From the IMG/VR virus record IMGVR_UViG_3300048135_000037, positions 1 through 36,032 of that record: a stretch of DNA of 36,032 nt; one strand, 5' to 3'. The DNA comes from a virus. Below, in pieces: positions 1 to 9,198 of the stretch. Numbering within the stretch: the stretch's first letter is position 1; each line of letters begins with the position of its first letter. The position numbers and the translations under genes were made by a program. The notes below the pieces were generated by a model, which saw only the letters and a list, made by a program, of their open reading frames with translations, was not told the origin of the DNA and made no database searches.

Positions 1-1
1 A

Positions 2-1354
2 TTAAAAGATGAAGCTATTGAAAATATAAATCTTGTAATATCCAAAGTAAACGAGTTTACAGATGATGGAAATTTTGACAATGCTTTAAAATTATTAGAC
101 AGAGCAGAAATAAAAGCTAAATCAGGGAAATACACCAAAGACAATGTAGAACAATTTGATTTTGGCTTAAATAGAGATAATATAAATAAAAAGAAACTTG
201 TAGAAGATGGTTTTAATACTTTAGATAAAACATGGGGAAATGCAAGTTCTACTCCAGACCAAATAGAAAAAGCCAATGAAGTTTTTATGACAGACATATA
301 TCCTAACTTAAACTCTAATGAAAGAGCTAGATATAGAAACAACCTAAAGGTATATTCTGACGGAAATGAATTAAAATTCAGAGCACTTACTAGCCCAGAA
401 TATGATATGGACTCTCACGAAGCTGTAATAGACGCTAGGAATACATATCTAAAATTTACTCCTGATACCCTTTTAAACCCTACAGAGTTTAAAAGATTTA
501 ATGATGATTTGTTAAATTACAGAACAGAGAACGGAGATTTTTACGACAAACTTAATTCTAAACAACAATCAGAAATTCGTAATAAGGAGTTTATCAGACA
601 ATATGGTGGAAAAATGCGAGAAAATGCAAAGGCATACTTGTCCGAAATAAATAAACAATTTGTCGACTCTGATGAGTTGGGAAGATATTTTAGTTCTTTA
701 CCAGAAAATCAAAGAGAAGAAATTTTAAAATCTTATGGTAGAGCTGTTAGTTTCTCAGATGGAGTTAGCGGAGAAAAATTAAAGTCTAATTTGAAAAAAA
801 GAGGACTCTCAGACGATTTCATATCGGTTGCTATAGGGAAGCCTGCTGAAGGTAATAATAATAACAATTCAGGACAGCCTGACCCAAATCTAAAAATTCT
901 TAAAAAAGATATATCAGAAATGGACGAGATGGAACAATATGAAGAATATGAGAAGTTATCTAAAAAAGATTTTTCTAAATTGACAGAAAAAGAAAGTGCT
1001 GATTTTGTCGTTCTTTATTCAGAGTTTGGTGACCCTGTTAAGTCACAAGAAATGATAAAGAAGCAAGGTCAACAAGCTATGAAAAAAAAGAAAAAAAGCA
1101 ATCTTCAAAGTAGAGTTGATAGAAATATGAATTTATACAATAGGTATAGACAGCTTTTAGAATTAGGCCCTATCCGAGGACAGGGAAAAGAAGCTACATA
1201 CAGAGCTCCTAAAGGTATGTTCGTTGGAGGTCTGATTATAAAAAAGAAAGATTTAGATGCTAGAATGACTCAGCTTTTAGATAGAATGGCCAGAGACAAT
1301 ACTGAAATGGCTAACAAAGGAATGGTTCCAGACTTTTTAGATACGGAGTTGTAA
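2..1354 (+). CDS. Virion-associated protein, C-terminal part (5'-truncated by window edge)
   Basis: The reading frame is open from the first bases of the window, so this is the C-terminal ~450 residues of a longer protein; the ATG at 287 is probably internal. The protein is hydrophilic, lysine- and glutamate-rich and probably mostly helical, with an Asn-rich linker (NNNNN) near window position 860 and a Lys-rich patch (KKKKK) near 1085. I recognise no enzymatic motif. It ends one base before the 1490-residue internal virion protein, and this tight coupling at the end of a late block suggests an internal virion (ejection) or other structural protein. That role is inferred from position only. 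Confidence 0.8.
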   Translation, partial: LKDEAIENINLVISKVNEFTDDGNFDNALKLLDRAEIKAKSGKYTKDNVEQFDFGLNRDNINKKKLVEDGFNTLDKTWGNASSTPDQIEKANEVFMTDIYPNLNSNERARYRNNLKVYSDGNELKFRALTSPEYDMDSHEAVIDARNTYLKFTPDTLLNPTEFKRFNDDLLNYRTENGDFYDKLNSKQQSEIRNKEFIRQYGGKMRENAKAYLSEINKQFVDSDELGRYFSSLPENQREEILKSYGRAVSFSDGVSGEKLKSNLKKRGLSDDFISVAIGKPAEGNNNNNSGQPDPNLKILKKDISEMDEMEQYEEYEKLSKKDFSKLTEKESADFVVLYSEFGDPVKSQEMIKKQGQQAMKKKKKSNLQSRVDRNMNLYNRYRQLLELGPIRGQGKEATYRAPKGMFVGGLIIKKKDLDARMTQLLDRMARDNTEMANKGMVPDFLDTEL

Positions 1355-1355
1355 G

Positions 1356-4300
1356 GTGTCGGATAACAACTACAATCCAGACTTATCTTTATTAGAAGGA
1401 TTTGACAGTTCTTCTTTTTCAACAGAAAACTACAATCCAGACTTTTCTCTTTTAGAGGGAGCATCTGCCGATAATAAAGAAAATTTTTCTTTGGACAGAG
1501 AGACAGACAAGAAAAACTTTTACGACTCACTTCCTTTAGTATTTAAACAAGCATACAATCAATCTATTGGTGGAATGATGTATGAAATGACTCATGGAAA
1601 GAAAAGGTTTAATTTAATGGATGCTCCAGAAAGTATGGTGAGAGATGTTGCTGCTGGAATATTTTCATTCTTTGCTTCTCCAGAAGATATATTAATAACA
1701 GCTACTTCCGCTGGAACTGGAAGTATGTTAGCAAAAGGCGGTATAAAAGCCGCTGCTGGATTGGCTGGAAGAGAAGGTATTAACAGAACTGCTACTAAAA
1801 GAGCTGGTATATTGTTAGCAAGAAAAAGCAATCTAAGTAAAAAGGTTGCTACTGATATTGTTGAAAATGCTGTACAATTAGGAACTCCACAAGCTTTTAT
1901 GTTAGGTGCTTACGACGGATTATATGACGCAGCTAAGGAAACAAGAGATGAGTTGATAGGAGCTGGAGTAAATTTAAAAGAATTTGAAGGAAGAGATTAT
2001 GGAGATATTTTACCTTCTGTTTTAGGGAATGCAAAACTATCTAAGTTTGCAAAAGGTGCTGCTCTAGGTAGTTTGGGAGCATCTTCAAGAGTGTTAAGAA
2101 ACGTCCCAGGGTTAGGAAGGGTTTCTAAATCTGGACTAGGTTTTGAAATAGCAACTTTTTCTACTTTAAGTCCTTTAGCTTATGAAGGAAGAGCTCCTGA
2201 GTTTACAGATTTTGCTATGGCTGGAGGTATAATAGGAGCATTAAAAGTTCCTTCTGTTGGTCAAAAATTTATAAAAAATGTTAGAGAAACTAGACTAGCT
2301 CAAGAAATCATATCTGATGACGATACACTAAGAAGTTCAGCTATAAAATCTTGGTGGAAAAGTAAAGAGTCTAGACAAGGTGGAGCTATACTATATGAAC
2401 AAGCTGGAGAAGTCAGAACTTCTTCTGGAAGAGCAGACAGTATAGTAGGTCAAGCTATTGAAACTATTTCTCCAGAAGGAGGTAAGCCTGGTAAAAAAGT
2501 AGTTTCTAAAAAGAAAACTAAGATAGCTAATCATCAAACTACTGCCTCCGCTACTATCGTAGATGGTTCTTATGTAAATACAAGAGCTGGTTCTACAATG
2601 CAAATAGATTTAAGAACAGGTCCTAAGGGAACTGAAATAACTAGATATCAGTTAGACGAAGTTAATAGTAAAAAATTCTTTGACTTCTTTGTAGACTCAG
2701 AAAATCCAATATTAGCTTCAACTAATGCTGTAGAAGATTTAGGTTTAGCTAGAAAAGCATTAGAAAAAAAGAATCCAAAGCTTGTACCAGAATTGCAAGA
2801 AGCAGAATATAGAGCTTCTGTAAGAGCTGCTCTAGATAAATCTGATGGATATTTACCAGAAGATATAGAAAAAGCTTTTAGGGATACTTCTGATTTTTTA
2901 AATAGCAGAACAGCTGGAGACAGAGTTAAAAAAGACTTGTTAGCTGACGCTGTTGAAAACGGGAAAGTTTTAGATTTTGACATAAGAAAGTTGTCTTCCA
3001 AAGAAAGATATCACTTAACAGAAAATCTTAGAGCTCAAAAGTATATTAGAGAGTTTGTAGAAAACGCTAAACAATACGATACAAATTTGATGTACAATTC
3101 TAGTTTTGGAGGACAAACAGATGCAATGTCTCAAGTTTTTAGAGGTTTTAAACCTTTTTATTATCAGCTTACAGACCCTAATGCTAGAAAAGTTGTAAGA
3201 CTTTTAAACAATGTTAATCAAGGAGTTCAGCAAAAAACAGCTACTAGATTATATAATTTTATGAAAGTAGTTAACATAGCTCAAAAAGCACCTAAACCTA
3301 TTAAGAAAGCTTATGATGATTATATTAAAGGTAGCGGAAAAGTTACAGCTTATGACGACTACCAAGAAATAAGAAAGCTTCATCAAAACCAAGTTAACTC
3401 TGGAAAGAAAATAGTTTTTGGTAAAAATGACGGATTTACTTTGTTTATAAATAACTTAGAAAGGTCTAAAGCTGGAAGAAGACAAAACTCTGCAGCTTCT
3501 CAACTAACTGACAATAGAATTACTTTCTTGACTCAGATGAAAAAATTAACTGACGAAGTGTACGCCGACGCACAAACAACTCTTCCGAACCTAGAAGTAT
3601 TCGAAGTTGGATATGCCCCTACAATTATTAAAAGAGAGTTTCTAGATATTATGTATGACGGAAATAGAGAGCTTACAGAAAGAACTCAAGAAGTTTTAAA
3701 TAGATTAAAAATTATGAGAAACGATGTCGGAGACTACGCTCCTGAGGTTGAAAAAGAATTAAATGATATTATAGAGTCCACCTTAAATAAATTTTCTACA
3801 TCTAAAAGTAAAAGAAAAAGAGAGTTTTACAAAATATTTACTCAGTATAAAAATAATGTATCTAGTAATGGAAGAAAAACATTTCAAGACAATCACTCTC
3901 TGTATAACCTTCTAAACAATCAAATAGAAGACAAGAGATTGAAGCCTTATAGTTTACTTGAAAGACCTAAAGCTAAGTTTGGTAAATATGACAGAGGTGC
4001 TGACGTTGATTTGGTAAGAATGGGACTAAGAAATGCTATGGACGGATTATTTGAAAAAGATATGAAAGCTGTATTTTCTCACTATTTTACTGGAGCTAGT
4101 AAAAGAATTGAACTTTCTAAAGCGTTTACATCTACTGGAACATTATACGATGATATGTTAAAGAAAATAAACCCAGAATCCAAAATGCCTTTATCTAAAT
4201 TGCCAGATTTTTTAGGAGGAGCAAAGATGCCCTTTATGAAGCAAACTGAAAGAGAAGCAGTAGATATTTTAAAACAATCTTTCACTGGAGAGTTAAACTT

Positions 4301-5828
4301 TGCTAGAGGAGATATGGCTGGCTCTTTAACAGAAGCTTTTCAAACTATTGGTAATCTTCAGATGATGGGTAAGATTTCTTTTGGTTTTGCGGTTATTCCT
4401 AACTTAACTCAAACATTAATATCTACAGCAGTAGAAGCTGGACCTATTACATCTTTGAAATCTATGGTAAAACTTTTTGGTCCTTTTGCAGATAGAGAAT
4501 TAAGAGAGAGAGTTGGTCAAAGTGGTGCAACCCTTTTAAGTACTATTGAAGAAATGTTAACTGTAAACCCAGCTCTTAGAACTAGTGTCGAAAGAGTTAC
4601 TCAAACTCAAGCTCCTTGGAAGGATTTTATACACGGAGAAATGGGTTTAAAGGGTGGAATAGAATATGCTACTCAAAAATCTGCATATCTTTTCTCTTGG
4701 ATAAATCAAAAAAATCAGATGATTGCCGCAGCTTCTGCCGAAGAAACAGTTAAAAAGTTAACTAGAATTGTTAAAGGTAAAACCTCTGGAATAGGTCTTT
4801 TAGATTCTTTAGCTCCAGCTCAAAGAAAAAAATGGGCTATAAATAAGCTAAATAGAATGGGACTTGAGGAAAAAGATATATTAAAACATGGAGATATGAT
4901 TTTATCTGGAAGATATGAACCTATTAAAAAAACATTATTTACTGGACAAGAAGTTAGTGTTATGCATCCTATGAAAGAAAAGATGTTAAGAAGTATGCAA
5001 AAGTTCTCTATGAATACTCAGCTTCAAAGAGACTTTGTGCTAGACCCTTATTTGTTCAATGACCCAGACTTAAAACCTTTATTTCTTTTTAAGAGATTTG
5101 GATATAGACAAGCTACATATATTGGAAAAACAATAACAAGGGAAGTAGCAGACGGTAATATTATGCCTTTATTGCAATTAGGAATGGGCGGTTTAGCTGG
5201 AGGACAGTTTGTTATGTGGTCTAAAGAAAAAGCTCAAGACTTAATATCTGGAGACCCTCAATATTATGCTAGAGAGGAAAGATTGAATATGTTGAAAGAG
5301 CCAGAATGGAAAGATTTTACAAATAGACTTCAAGCAGTGGGTTCTTTAGGAGTCTTAACAGATATAATGACAGACGAAAATCCTTTAGGAGCTATAAACT
5401 TCTTTCTAAAACCTGTAGTTATAGACGATATACAAAGAATTGGAAGAGCAGCTAATGCTTTTATAGGTAGTATGGAAACAAACTATCCAGAAAATTGGGA
5501 TGTTCCATTCAGAAAAGGAGCAATAATAGCCGCTCCTGTAGCTGGTGGTGTAGTAGGAAGATTGACAAGAAGAGCTTTGCAGACAGAGAAGCAAGAAAAA
5601 GACCAAGTTAGGGCTAGAAAAAGAGATGCTGTAAGAGCTATTAAAGACGCTGTTATAGCAGACGACCCTAAAGCTGCTGTAAGAATAATGGTGGAATATA
5701 ATAAAACATATCAAGATAGATTTCCAAGCTTGAGAATAAAACCTTCAGATGTTAGTTACAGTCAAATATTAAAAGATAAAGTAGAAAGATTAAAAAAACA
5801 AAGGGAAGAGGTCGAATATAGACCATAG
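1356..5828 (+). CDS. Very large internal virion / DNA-ejection protein (putative)
   Basis: A 1490-residue protein starting at a GTG one base after the previous stop. The N-terminus carries two copies of an NYNPDxSLLEG motif 20 residues apart. The rest is largely charged helix broken by Gly/Ala-rich hydrophobic stretches (near residues 95-140, 275-290, 1000-1030, 1270-1290 and 1385-1395) that could insert into or lie on a membrane. I see no transglycosylase or protease signature. Size, amphipathic character and place at the end of the late genes fit the large internal core proteins of podoviruses that leave the particle and form a channel in the cell envelope. That assignment rests on family knowledge and context; the coding call itself is secure. 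Confidence 0.8.
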   Translation: MSDNNYNPDLSLLEGFDSSSFSTENYNPDFSLLEGASADNKENFSLDRETDKKNFYDSLPLVFKQAYNQSIGGMMYEMTHGKKRFNLMDAPESMVRDVAAGIFSFFASPEDILITATSAGTGSMLAKGGIKAAAGLAGREGINRTATKRAGILLARKSNLSKKVATDIVENAVQLGTPQAFMLGAYDGLYDAAKETRDELIGAGVNLKEFEGRDYGDILPSVLGNAKLSKFAKGAALGSLGASSRVLRNVPGLGRVSKSGLGFEIATFSTLSPLAYEGRAPEFTDFAMAGGIIGALKVPSVGQKFIKNVRETRLAQEIISDDDTLRSSAIKSWWKSKESRQGGAILYEQAGEVRTSSGRADSIVGQAIETISPEGGKPGKKVVSKKKTKIANHQTTASATIVDGSYVNTRAGSTMQIDLRTGPKGTEITRYQLDEVNSKKFFDFFVDSENPILASTNAVEDLGLARKALEKKNPKLVPELQEAEYRASVRAALDKSDGYLPEDIEKAFRDTSDFLNSRTAGDRVKKDLLADAVENGKVLDFDIRKLSSKERYHLTENLRAQKYIREFVENAKQYDTNLMYNSSFGGQTDAMSQVFRGFKPFYYQLTDPNARKVVRLLNNVNQGVQQKTATRLYNFMKVVNIAQKAPKPIKKAYDDYIKGSGKVTAYDDYQEIRKLHQNQVNSGKKIVFGKNDGFTLFINNLERSKAGRRQNSAASQLTDNRITFLTQMKKLTDEVYADAQTTLPNLEVFEVGYAPTIIKREFLDIMYDGNRELTERTQEVLNRLKIMRNDVGDYAPEVEKELNDIIESTLNKFSTSKSKRKREFYKIFTQYKNNVSSNGRKTFQDNHSLYNLLNNQIEDKRLKPYSLLERPKAKFGKYDRGADVDLVRMGLRNAMDGLFEKDMKAVFSHYFTGASKRIELSKAFTSTGTLYDDMLKKINPESKMPLSKLPDFLGGAKMPFMKQTEREAVDILKQSFTGELNFARGDMAGSLTEAFQTIGNLQMMGKISFGFAVIPNLTQTLISTAVEAGPITSLKSMVKLFGPFADRELRERVGQSGATLLSTIEEMLTVNPALRTSVERVTQTQAPWKDFIHGEMGLKGGIEYATQKSAYLFSWINQKNQMIAAASAEETVKKLTRIVKGKTSGIGLLDSLAPAQRKKWAINKLNRMGLEEKDILKHGDMILSGRYEPIKKTLFTGQEVSVMHPMKEKMLRSMQKFSMNTQLQRDFVLDPYLFNDPDLKPLFLFKRFGYRQATYIGKTITREVADGNIMPLLQLGMGGLAGGQFVMWSKEKAQDLISGDPQYYAREERLNMLKEPEWKDFTNRLQAVGSLGVLTDIMTDENPLGAINFFLKPVVIDDIQRIGRAANAFIGSMETNYPENWDVPFRKGAIIAAPVAGGVVGRLTRRALQTEKQEKDQVRARKRDAVRAIKDAVIADDPKAAVRIMVEYNKTYQDRFPSLRIKPSDVSYSQILKDKVERLKKQREEVEYRP
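1368..1444 (+). repeat. In-frame 60-bp-period direct repeat (NYNPDxSLLEG)
   Basis: A 17-bp sequence, AACTACAATCCAGACTT, occurs at 1368-1384 and again at 1428-1444, exactly 60 bp apart. It encodes the first part of the duplicated motif NYNPD-(L/F)-SLLEG at the N-terminus of the giant virion protein. The following SLLEG codons are conserved in protein but differ at several bases, which suggests selection on the peptide. Confidence 0.8.
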
Positions 5829-5836
5829 GAGATATC

Positions 5837-6418
5837 ATGAACGATAAAAGAAAACAAAGCGAACCAGAATTTCTAACAGGATTAAAAGCCTTCATAGAAA
5901 GAAAGCAAAACGAGATTATATATAACTTAGCTCAAAAAGAATTAAATCTAAGAGCTTTACTTCCGCAAGGAGAAGAGTTATCAGAAAGAGAAGATACGCT
6001 GTTATCTAGAATGGAAAGAAGTTCATCTGCTCTTGATGAAATAAAACCGAGCAAAAAAAGTTCTGAGAATGTAGAGACGATGAAAAGTTCTAGGAAAGAA
6101 GATATCTTAGAAGGCGTTGGAATGATGCTGCCTGAAGGTTCTAGGGAAAAAATGCGTAAATCTAACAAAGAAAGAAAAGAAGCTTTTGATAGAGCTCTTA
6201 AAGAAAAACCTTTAATGGATAGAATACAAGGATTTTTTAGAACTGATAACTCTGAAGATAGAGCTCTTTTAGAAGCTCTTGAATCTTACAATGAAGACTT
6301 AGATTACAGAACTAAATATTCAAATAGAGGTGGCGGTGGAGAAAAACCTCTTAAAGCAGAATATAGAAAGGCTATCGATACTCTGCTTCAACAAGCTAAG
6401 TTAGGAAAAAGAAGTTAG
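5837..6418 (+). CDS. Hypothetical helical late protein
   Basis: A 193-residue, strongly charged, probably all-helical protein with a short Gly-rich loop (GGGG) near residue 167. It starts at an ATG preceded by AGGAG eight bases after the giant virion protein, so it belongs to the same late operon. Its stop codon overlaps the stop of the convergent helicase gene (TAG at 6416-6418 against TAA at 6417-6415 on the other strand), leaving no room for an intergenic terminator. I recognise no family; a virion-internal or assembly role is only a positional guess. Confidence 0.8.
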   Translation: MNDKRKQSEPEFLTGLKAFIERKQNEIIYNLAQKELNLRALLPQGEELSEREDTLLSRMERSSSALDEIKPSKKSSENVETMKSSRKEDILEGVGMMLPEGSREKMRKSNKERKEAFDRALKEKPLMDRIQGFFRTDNSEDRALLEALESYNEDLDYRTKYSNRGGGGEKPLKAEYRKAIDTLLQQAKLGKRS

Positions 6419-7734
6419 AATGGAACGTCTGGCATTTGTTTTGCAACACTTGCTTCTGCTTCTTCCACAGTATCATAAAGCGTACAACAATCTGGTGAGA
6501 ACCCAACCGTTGCTTTCCCAGTTGACCCATACCTATTTTTAGCAACAACTATATCTAATCCATGTTTTCCATGTTTTGCATTCTCAAAATTTACAGTCCA
6601 AGGATAGTGTGTAAATGCTACAATTTCTGCGTCTTGTTCTAGATTTCCTGATTCGGCAAGGTCACTAAGTTTAGGAATTCTTTCAGTCCTATATTCAATA
6701 TTACGATTAAGTTGTGATACTAGAATTACTGACATTTGTTCTGATTTACATAACCATTTATACCTTCTAGATGTATCTCCTATCTTTAACCTTAAATCTC
6801 TTGTATCGTTAGTAGGATATTCTATTAATCCTATATGGTCATCAATAACTACGTCAGGCTTTATACGTCTAATTTCCCTAAAAGTTCCTTCTAAGTTTCT
6901 TATATTATCAAACATAAATAATTTATCAGTATATTTTTCTTTAATAGTATTTAGACTTTTTTCAATCTCTGATTTACTAGTTACAGCATTATGTCTTAAC
7001 ATATGATATGTAATACCTTCGGACTCCATAGCGATAAACTTCTTCATCATTTCAGTATTAGGCATTTCTCTGTTGAACATTGCAACCTTTTTGCCAGACA
7101 ATACAAGGTTTCTAGCTATGTTGGCAACTGTGGTAGTTTTAGCATTTCCAGGTCGCCCAGCAAAAATAGTTATTTCACCCTTGGTCATACCTGAGATAAT
7201 ATTATCTAAAGGAGCAAAACCAGTGGTGGTTAGGTTGCGTTTGTTAAACAGGGAATCTTTAGTCATAGTTAATAAGCTATCTAAGTCAAACTTCTGACCA
7301 GGCTCTAAGTTTAATAAAGAGCTAGTCGTATCGTGCACGTCAACAAGCAAAGAACTTATATCGTTCCCATCGTCGAAAGCTCTTTCTGCTATCTTGTAAG
7401 ACTGATTTACTAGTTTTCTTCTTAGCCAATCAGAGTGAATTTGTTTTGCATAAGATTCTACATTAGCAGTACTAGGAACAGACTCGGCTAATCCTGTGAT
7501 ATAGTATGTTATACCTTTTATTTTACTAGATACATTTACTATATCTACTGGTATATTTTCAGACTTTAACTCTAATATAGCTTGCCAAATCTTTTCATGC
7601 TTCTCTACATAGAAAGCTTCTTTCTCTTGTATGTAATCTTTTACTACATCAAAACATTCTTCTTTCAATAGCACAGAGCCTATAACAGCTCTTTCAGACT
7701 CTTCGCTAAATATACCTTCTCTTAACTCTTGCAT
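6415..7734 (-). CDS. DnaB-type replicative DNA helicase
   Basis: A 439-residue protein with the two-domain plan of DnaB helicases. An N-terminal helical domain (about 1-100) matches the DnaB-N primase-interacting domain. It is followed by a RecA-type motor: Walker A GRPGNAKT (193-200), Walker B VVIDDH (295-300), SQLNR (340-344), a DLAESGNLEQDAE segment (358-370) and a KNRYGSTG arginine-finger segment (399-406). It unwinds DNA at the fork using ATP. An AAGGAG lies 11 bases upstream of the ATG, and the start overlaps the end of the upstream zinc protein by 13 bp, so translation is probably coupled. The last residues, PDVPF, resemble an SSB C-terminal tip, which is odd for a helicase. Confidence 0.95.
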   Translation of the reverse strand: MQELREGIFSEESERAVIGSVLLKEECFDVVKDYIQEKEAFYVEKHEKIWQAILELKSENIPVDIVNVSSKIKGITYYITGLAESVPSTANVESYAKQIHSDWLRRKLVNQSYKIAERAFDDGNDISSLLVDVHDTTSSLLNLEPGQKFDLDSLLTMTKDSLFNKRNLTTTGFAPLDNIISGMTKGEITIFAGRPGNAKTTTVANIARNLVLSGKKVAMFNREMPNTEMMKKFIAMESEGITYHMLRHNAVTSKSEIEKSLNTIKEKYTDKLFMFDNIRNLEGTFREIRRIKPDVVIDDHIGLIEYPTNDTRDLRLKIGDTSRRYKWLCKSEQMSVILVSQLNRNIEYRTERIPKLSDLAESGNLEQDAEIVAFTHYPWTVNFENAKHGKHGLDIVVAKNRYGSTGKATVGFSPDCCTLYDTVEEAEASVAKQMPDVPF

Positions 7735-8081
7735 TTATGACAAACTCCTTTCACCATAGGTATATTTTTATATACAGATTGGTCTAGATATCCAGGAGCT
7801 TGTTTATTATCATCCTGAACTTCGACTGCCCAAGCCTTTTTACATAAAGGACATCTGGTCGGAACTCTTACCATAGATACTTTTTCATGCCCAGGTCTTA
7901 CCCTTTGTGCAGAAAAATATGGATTCTTTTTACCGTGAACATACAAGTCAAGTAATTCTTTATCAAACCATTCCTTGTAATTTTTTGGGTCTGTTAGTTT
8001 CATATAGTTATAGTAAGTCATAAACTCAGATTTTTCGTACTCGAACTCCTCTGGTGACTTATAATTAAAGACACTTCTCAT
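7722..8081 (-). CDS. Zinc-ribbon protein next to helicase
   Basis: A 119-residue protein with two cysteine pairs, CPLC (77-80) and CHKC (114-117), at the usual spacing for a four-cysteine zinc ribbon. The N-terminal 70 residues are acidic and aromatic and unassigned. AGGGAG stands upstream of the ATG. Its 3' end overlaps the helicase start by 13 bp, so the two are made together, which fits a helicase-loading, priming or DNA-binding accessory. No primase catalytic motif is present, so it is not called a primase. Confidence 0.8.
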   Translation of the reverse strand: MRSVFNYKSPEEFEYEKSEFMTYYNYMKLTDPKNYKEWFDKELLDLYVHGKKNPYFSAQRVRPGHEKVSMVRVPTRCPLCKKAWAVEVQDDNKQAPGYLDQSVYKNIPMVKGVCHKCKS

Positions 8082-8105
8082 TTTATTCTCCCTGTTATTT
8101 TTTTA

Positions 8106-8444
8106 TTACTTTAGTTGAAAAGTAAGTTGGATTAACTCCAACAAATCTCTATATCGAATGGTTGCATATATTTCGCCTCTATCTTGTTTGATAAGCGTAA
8201 TATCACAATCGTCAGGTGGTAAAAGGTAACTGGCTATAGATTTTCTAACTTTACATTGAACCTTCATTTTTCTTGAAGTTTCTTCGTCTAGTAAATAATC
8301 TATAATTAAATCTACTTCTGGAGATTCGCCTAAACTTCTTCCGTCGCTACCCCAGGCTCTTTTTGCATTAAAGCCGTGAGACTCAGCGATGTCTACGCAT
8401 TCTTTTTCGAAGCGATTACCTTTTGCTTTTGATTTACTTGCCAT
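8106..8444 (-). CDS. Holliday-junction-resolvase-like PD-(D/E)XK nuclease
   Basis: A 112-residue protein that follows the compact archaeal-Hjc/VRR-type nuclease pattern: KGNRFEKE (conserved Glu13), a basic loop RAWGSDGRS (29-36), EVD (Asp45) and VQCK (Lys65). The residue normally Glu in the ExK motif is Gln63, a variant tolerated in some PD-(D/E)XK enzymes but worth noting. Its likely task is cutting branched recombination or replication intermediates next to the annealing system. It has no Shine-Dalgarno sequence; instead a TTGACA/TATATT promoter lies so close that the transcript would begin at or beside the ATG. Confidence 0.75.
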   Translation of the reverse strand: MASKSKAKGNRFEKECVDIAESHGFNAKRAWGSDGRSLGESPEVDLIIDYLLDEETSRKMKVQCKVRKSIASYLLPPDDCDITLIKQDRGEIYATIRYRDLLELIQLTFQLK

Positions 8445-8449
8445 ATTTT

Positions 8450-8479
8450 AATATACCGATTTATTGTTATTATTGTCAA
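8450..8479 (-). promoter_or_regulatory. Sigma70-like promoter, predicted leaderless transcript
   Basis: On the minus strand, TTGACA (8479-8474) is followed after 18 bp by TATATT (8455-8450). Only five bases separate the -10 from the ATG at 8444, so transcription would start at about the A of the start codon. No Shine-Dalgarno sequence exists between them. The same arrangement recurs upstream of the ribbon-helix-helix gene. Confidence 0.6.
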
Positions 8480-8877
8480 CTTAAATTTTTTAGTTTATCT
8501 ATATCAAATCTTTCTGCTATTTTCTTAACAAAGTTATCAAAGACCATAAACGTCTCTTTCCACTCTCCGTTGTAATACATTTTTGTAACAACGGTGTTAG
8601 CAAGAACGACAGATTGCTCAGGACTTGTGCTATGTGTGGATATAACTCCAACAGATATTTTTCTTGTAGCTCTCCAGTTGTCAACTATCCTTTCTATTAC
8701 CAGTCTTTGTCCAGTAGGAAAAGGAGCGTCGTCTTTCTTACAGTCTCCTATTAGTAAAAACTGGTTGCCAACTTCGAAGCAAAAGTCTATATCTGTTGGT
8801 GATACAAGCCCGTCTTGCAATCCGTCAAAAATTATAGGTTGTTTAAACCTTTTCTCGTATTTTATAGGTCTTTTCAA
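8476..8877 (-). CDS. Putative PD-(D/E)XK-like nuclease, TTG start
   Basis: A 133-residue protein starting with TTG, supported by AAAGGA about eight bases upstream. The segment PTDIDFCFE (27-35) followed by a hydrophobic strand and GDCKK (44-48) matches the D...(D/E)xK core of a small PD-(D/E)XK fold (Asp31 or Asp29, Asp45, Lys47). A conserved QRLVIER helix follows. These residues suggest an Mg-dependent nuclease, but the fold call is from motif only. It lies between recombination genes, immediately upstream of the resolvase-like gene, in the same leftward order. Confidence 0.65.
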   Translation of the reverse strand: MKRPIKYEKRFKQPIIFDGLQDGLVSPTDIDFCFEVGNQFLLIGDCKKDDAPFPTGQRLVIERIVDNWRATRKISVGVISTHSTSPEQSVVLANTVVTKMYYNGEWKETFMVFDNFVKKIAERFDIDKLKNLS

Positions 8878-9032
8878 AATTTTTCCTTTCGAGAATACCC
8901 TTCTAAGCGTTTATAATTACACTTTCGACATAATTGTCGACTAATATGTGTTTCGTCCATAGAAGGGCAACCTCGTACGTTATTCTTAAAATAGCCATTT
9001 TTAGGCGTTATATTCCATTATTTTGTACTCGC
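8874..9032 (-). CDS. Small Cys-containing protein (start uncertain)
   Basis: An open frame ends with TGA at 8876-8874, overlapping the TTG start of the next gene. From TTG at 9032 it gives 52 residues; from ATG at 8960 (GAGG 10 bases upstream) it gives 28. It contains GCPSMDETHISRQLCRKC followed by NYKRLEGYS, a C-x13-C-x2-C arrangement with a histidine that looks like a small zinc-binding module. It fills an otherwise empty 120-bp gap between two genes in a tightly packed operon. Its reality is inferred from packing and composition. Confidence 0.4.
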
Positions 9033-9198
9033 AATCAGCCCAATCGTGATTTGCGGTGAAAACAAAGCCGTCTTTACGCAGCTCATTGATAGTGTTCTTA
9101 AGTTTATTCGGAGTTAAGCCGTATCTAATAAAAGCTTCAAACTCCGTTATCCCTTTTTGTGTCACTACGTGATTTTTTATCTTGTTCTTTAATCTCAT
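9001..9198 (-). CDS. Helix-turn-helix DNA-binding protein
   Basis: A 65-residue protein with the layout of small phage HTH proteins: VVTQKGITEFEAFIRYGLT (12-30) as the first helices and turn, then LKNTINELRKDGFVFTA (33-49) as recognition helix and wing. GGGAGA sits 8 bases before the ATG. The first 62 bp overlap the 3' end of the upstream gene in another frame, an unusually long overlap. Probably a regulator of phage gene expression or an accessory of replication. Confidence 0.75.
   Translation of the reverse strand: MRLKNKIKNHVVTQKGITEFEAFIRYGLTPNKLKNTINELRKDGFVFTANHDWADCEYKIMEYNA

Noticed and set aside
1081-1097. A-rich run as a programmed frameshift site
   Set aside because: The frame continues normally to 1352 and neither alternative frame gives a sensible product.
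2391-5714. Several leftward ORFs of 67-117 residues inside the giant virion protein gene
   Set aside because: They are shadows of a continuous 1490-codon gene, lack ribosome sites and have Ser/Phe/Leu-biased antisense composition.
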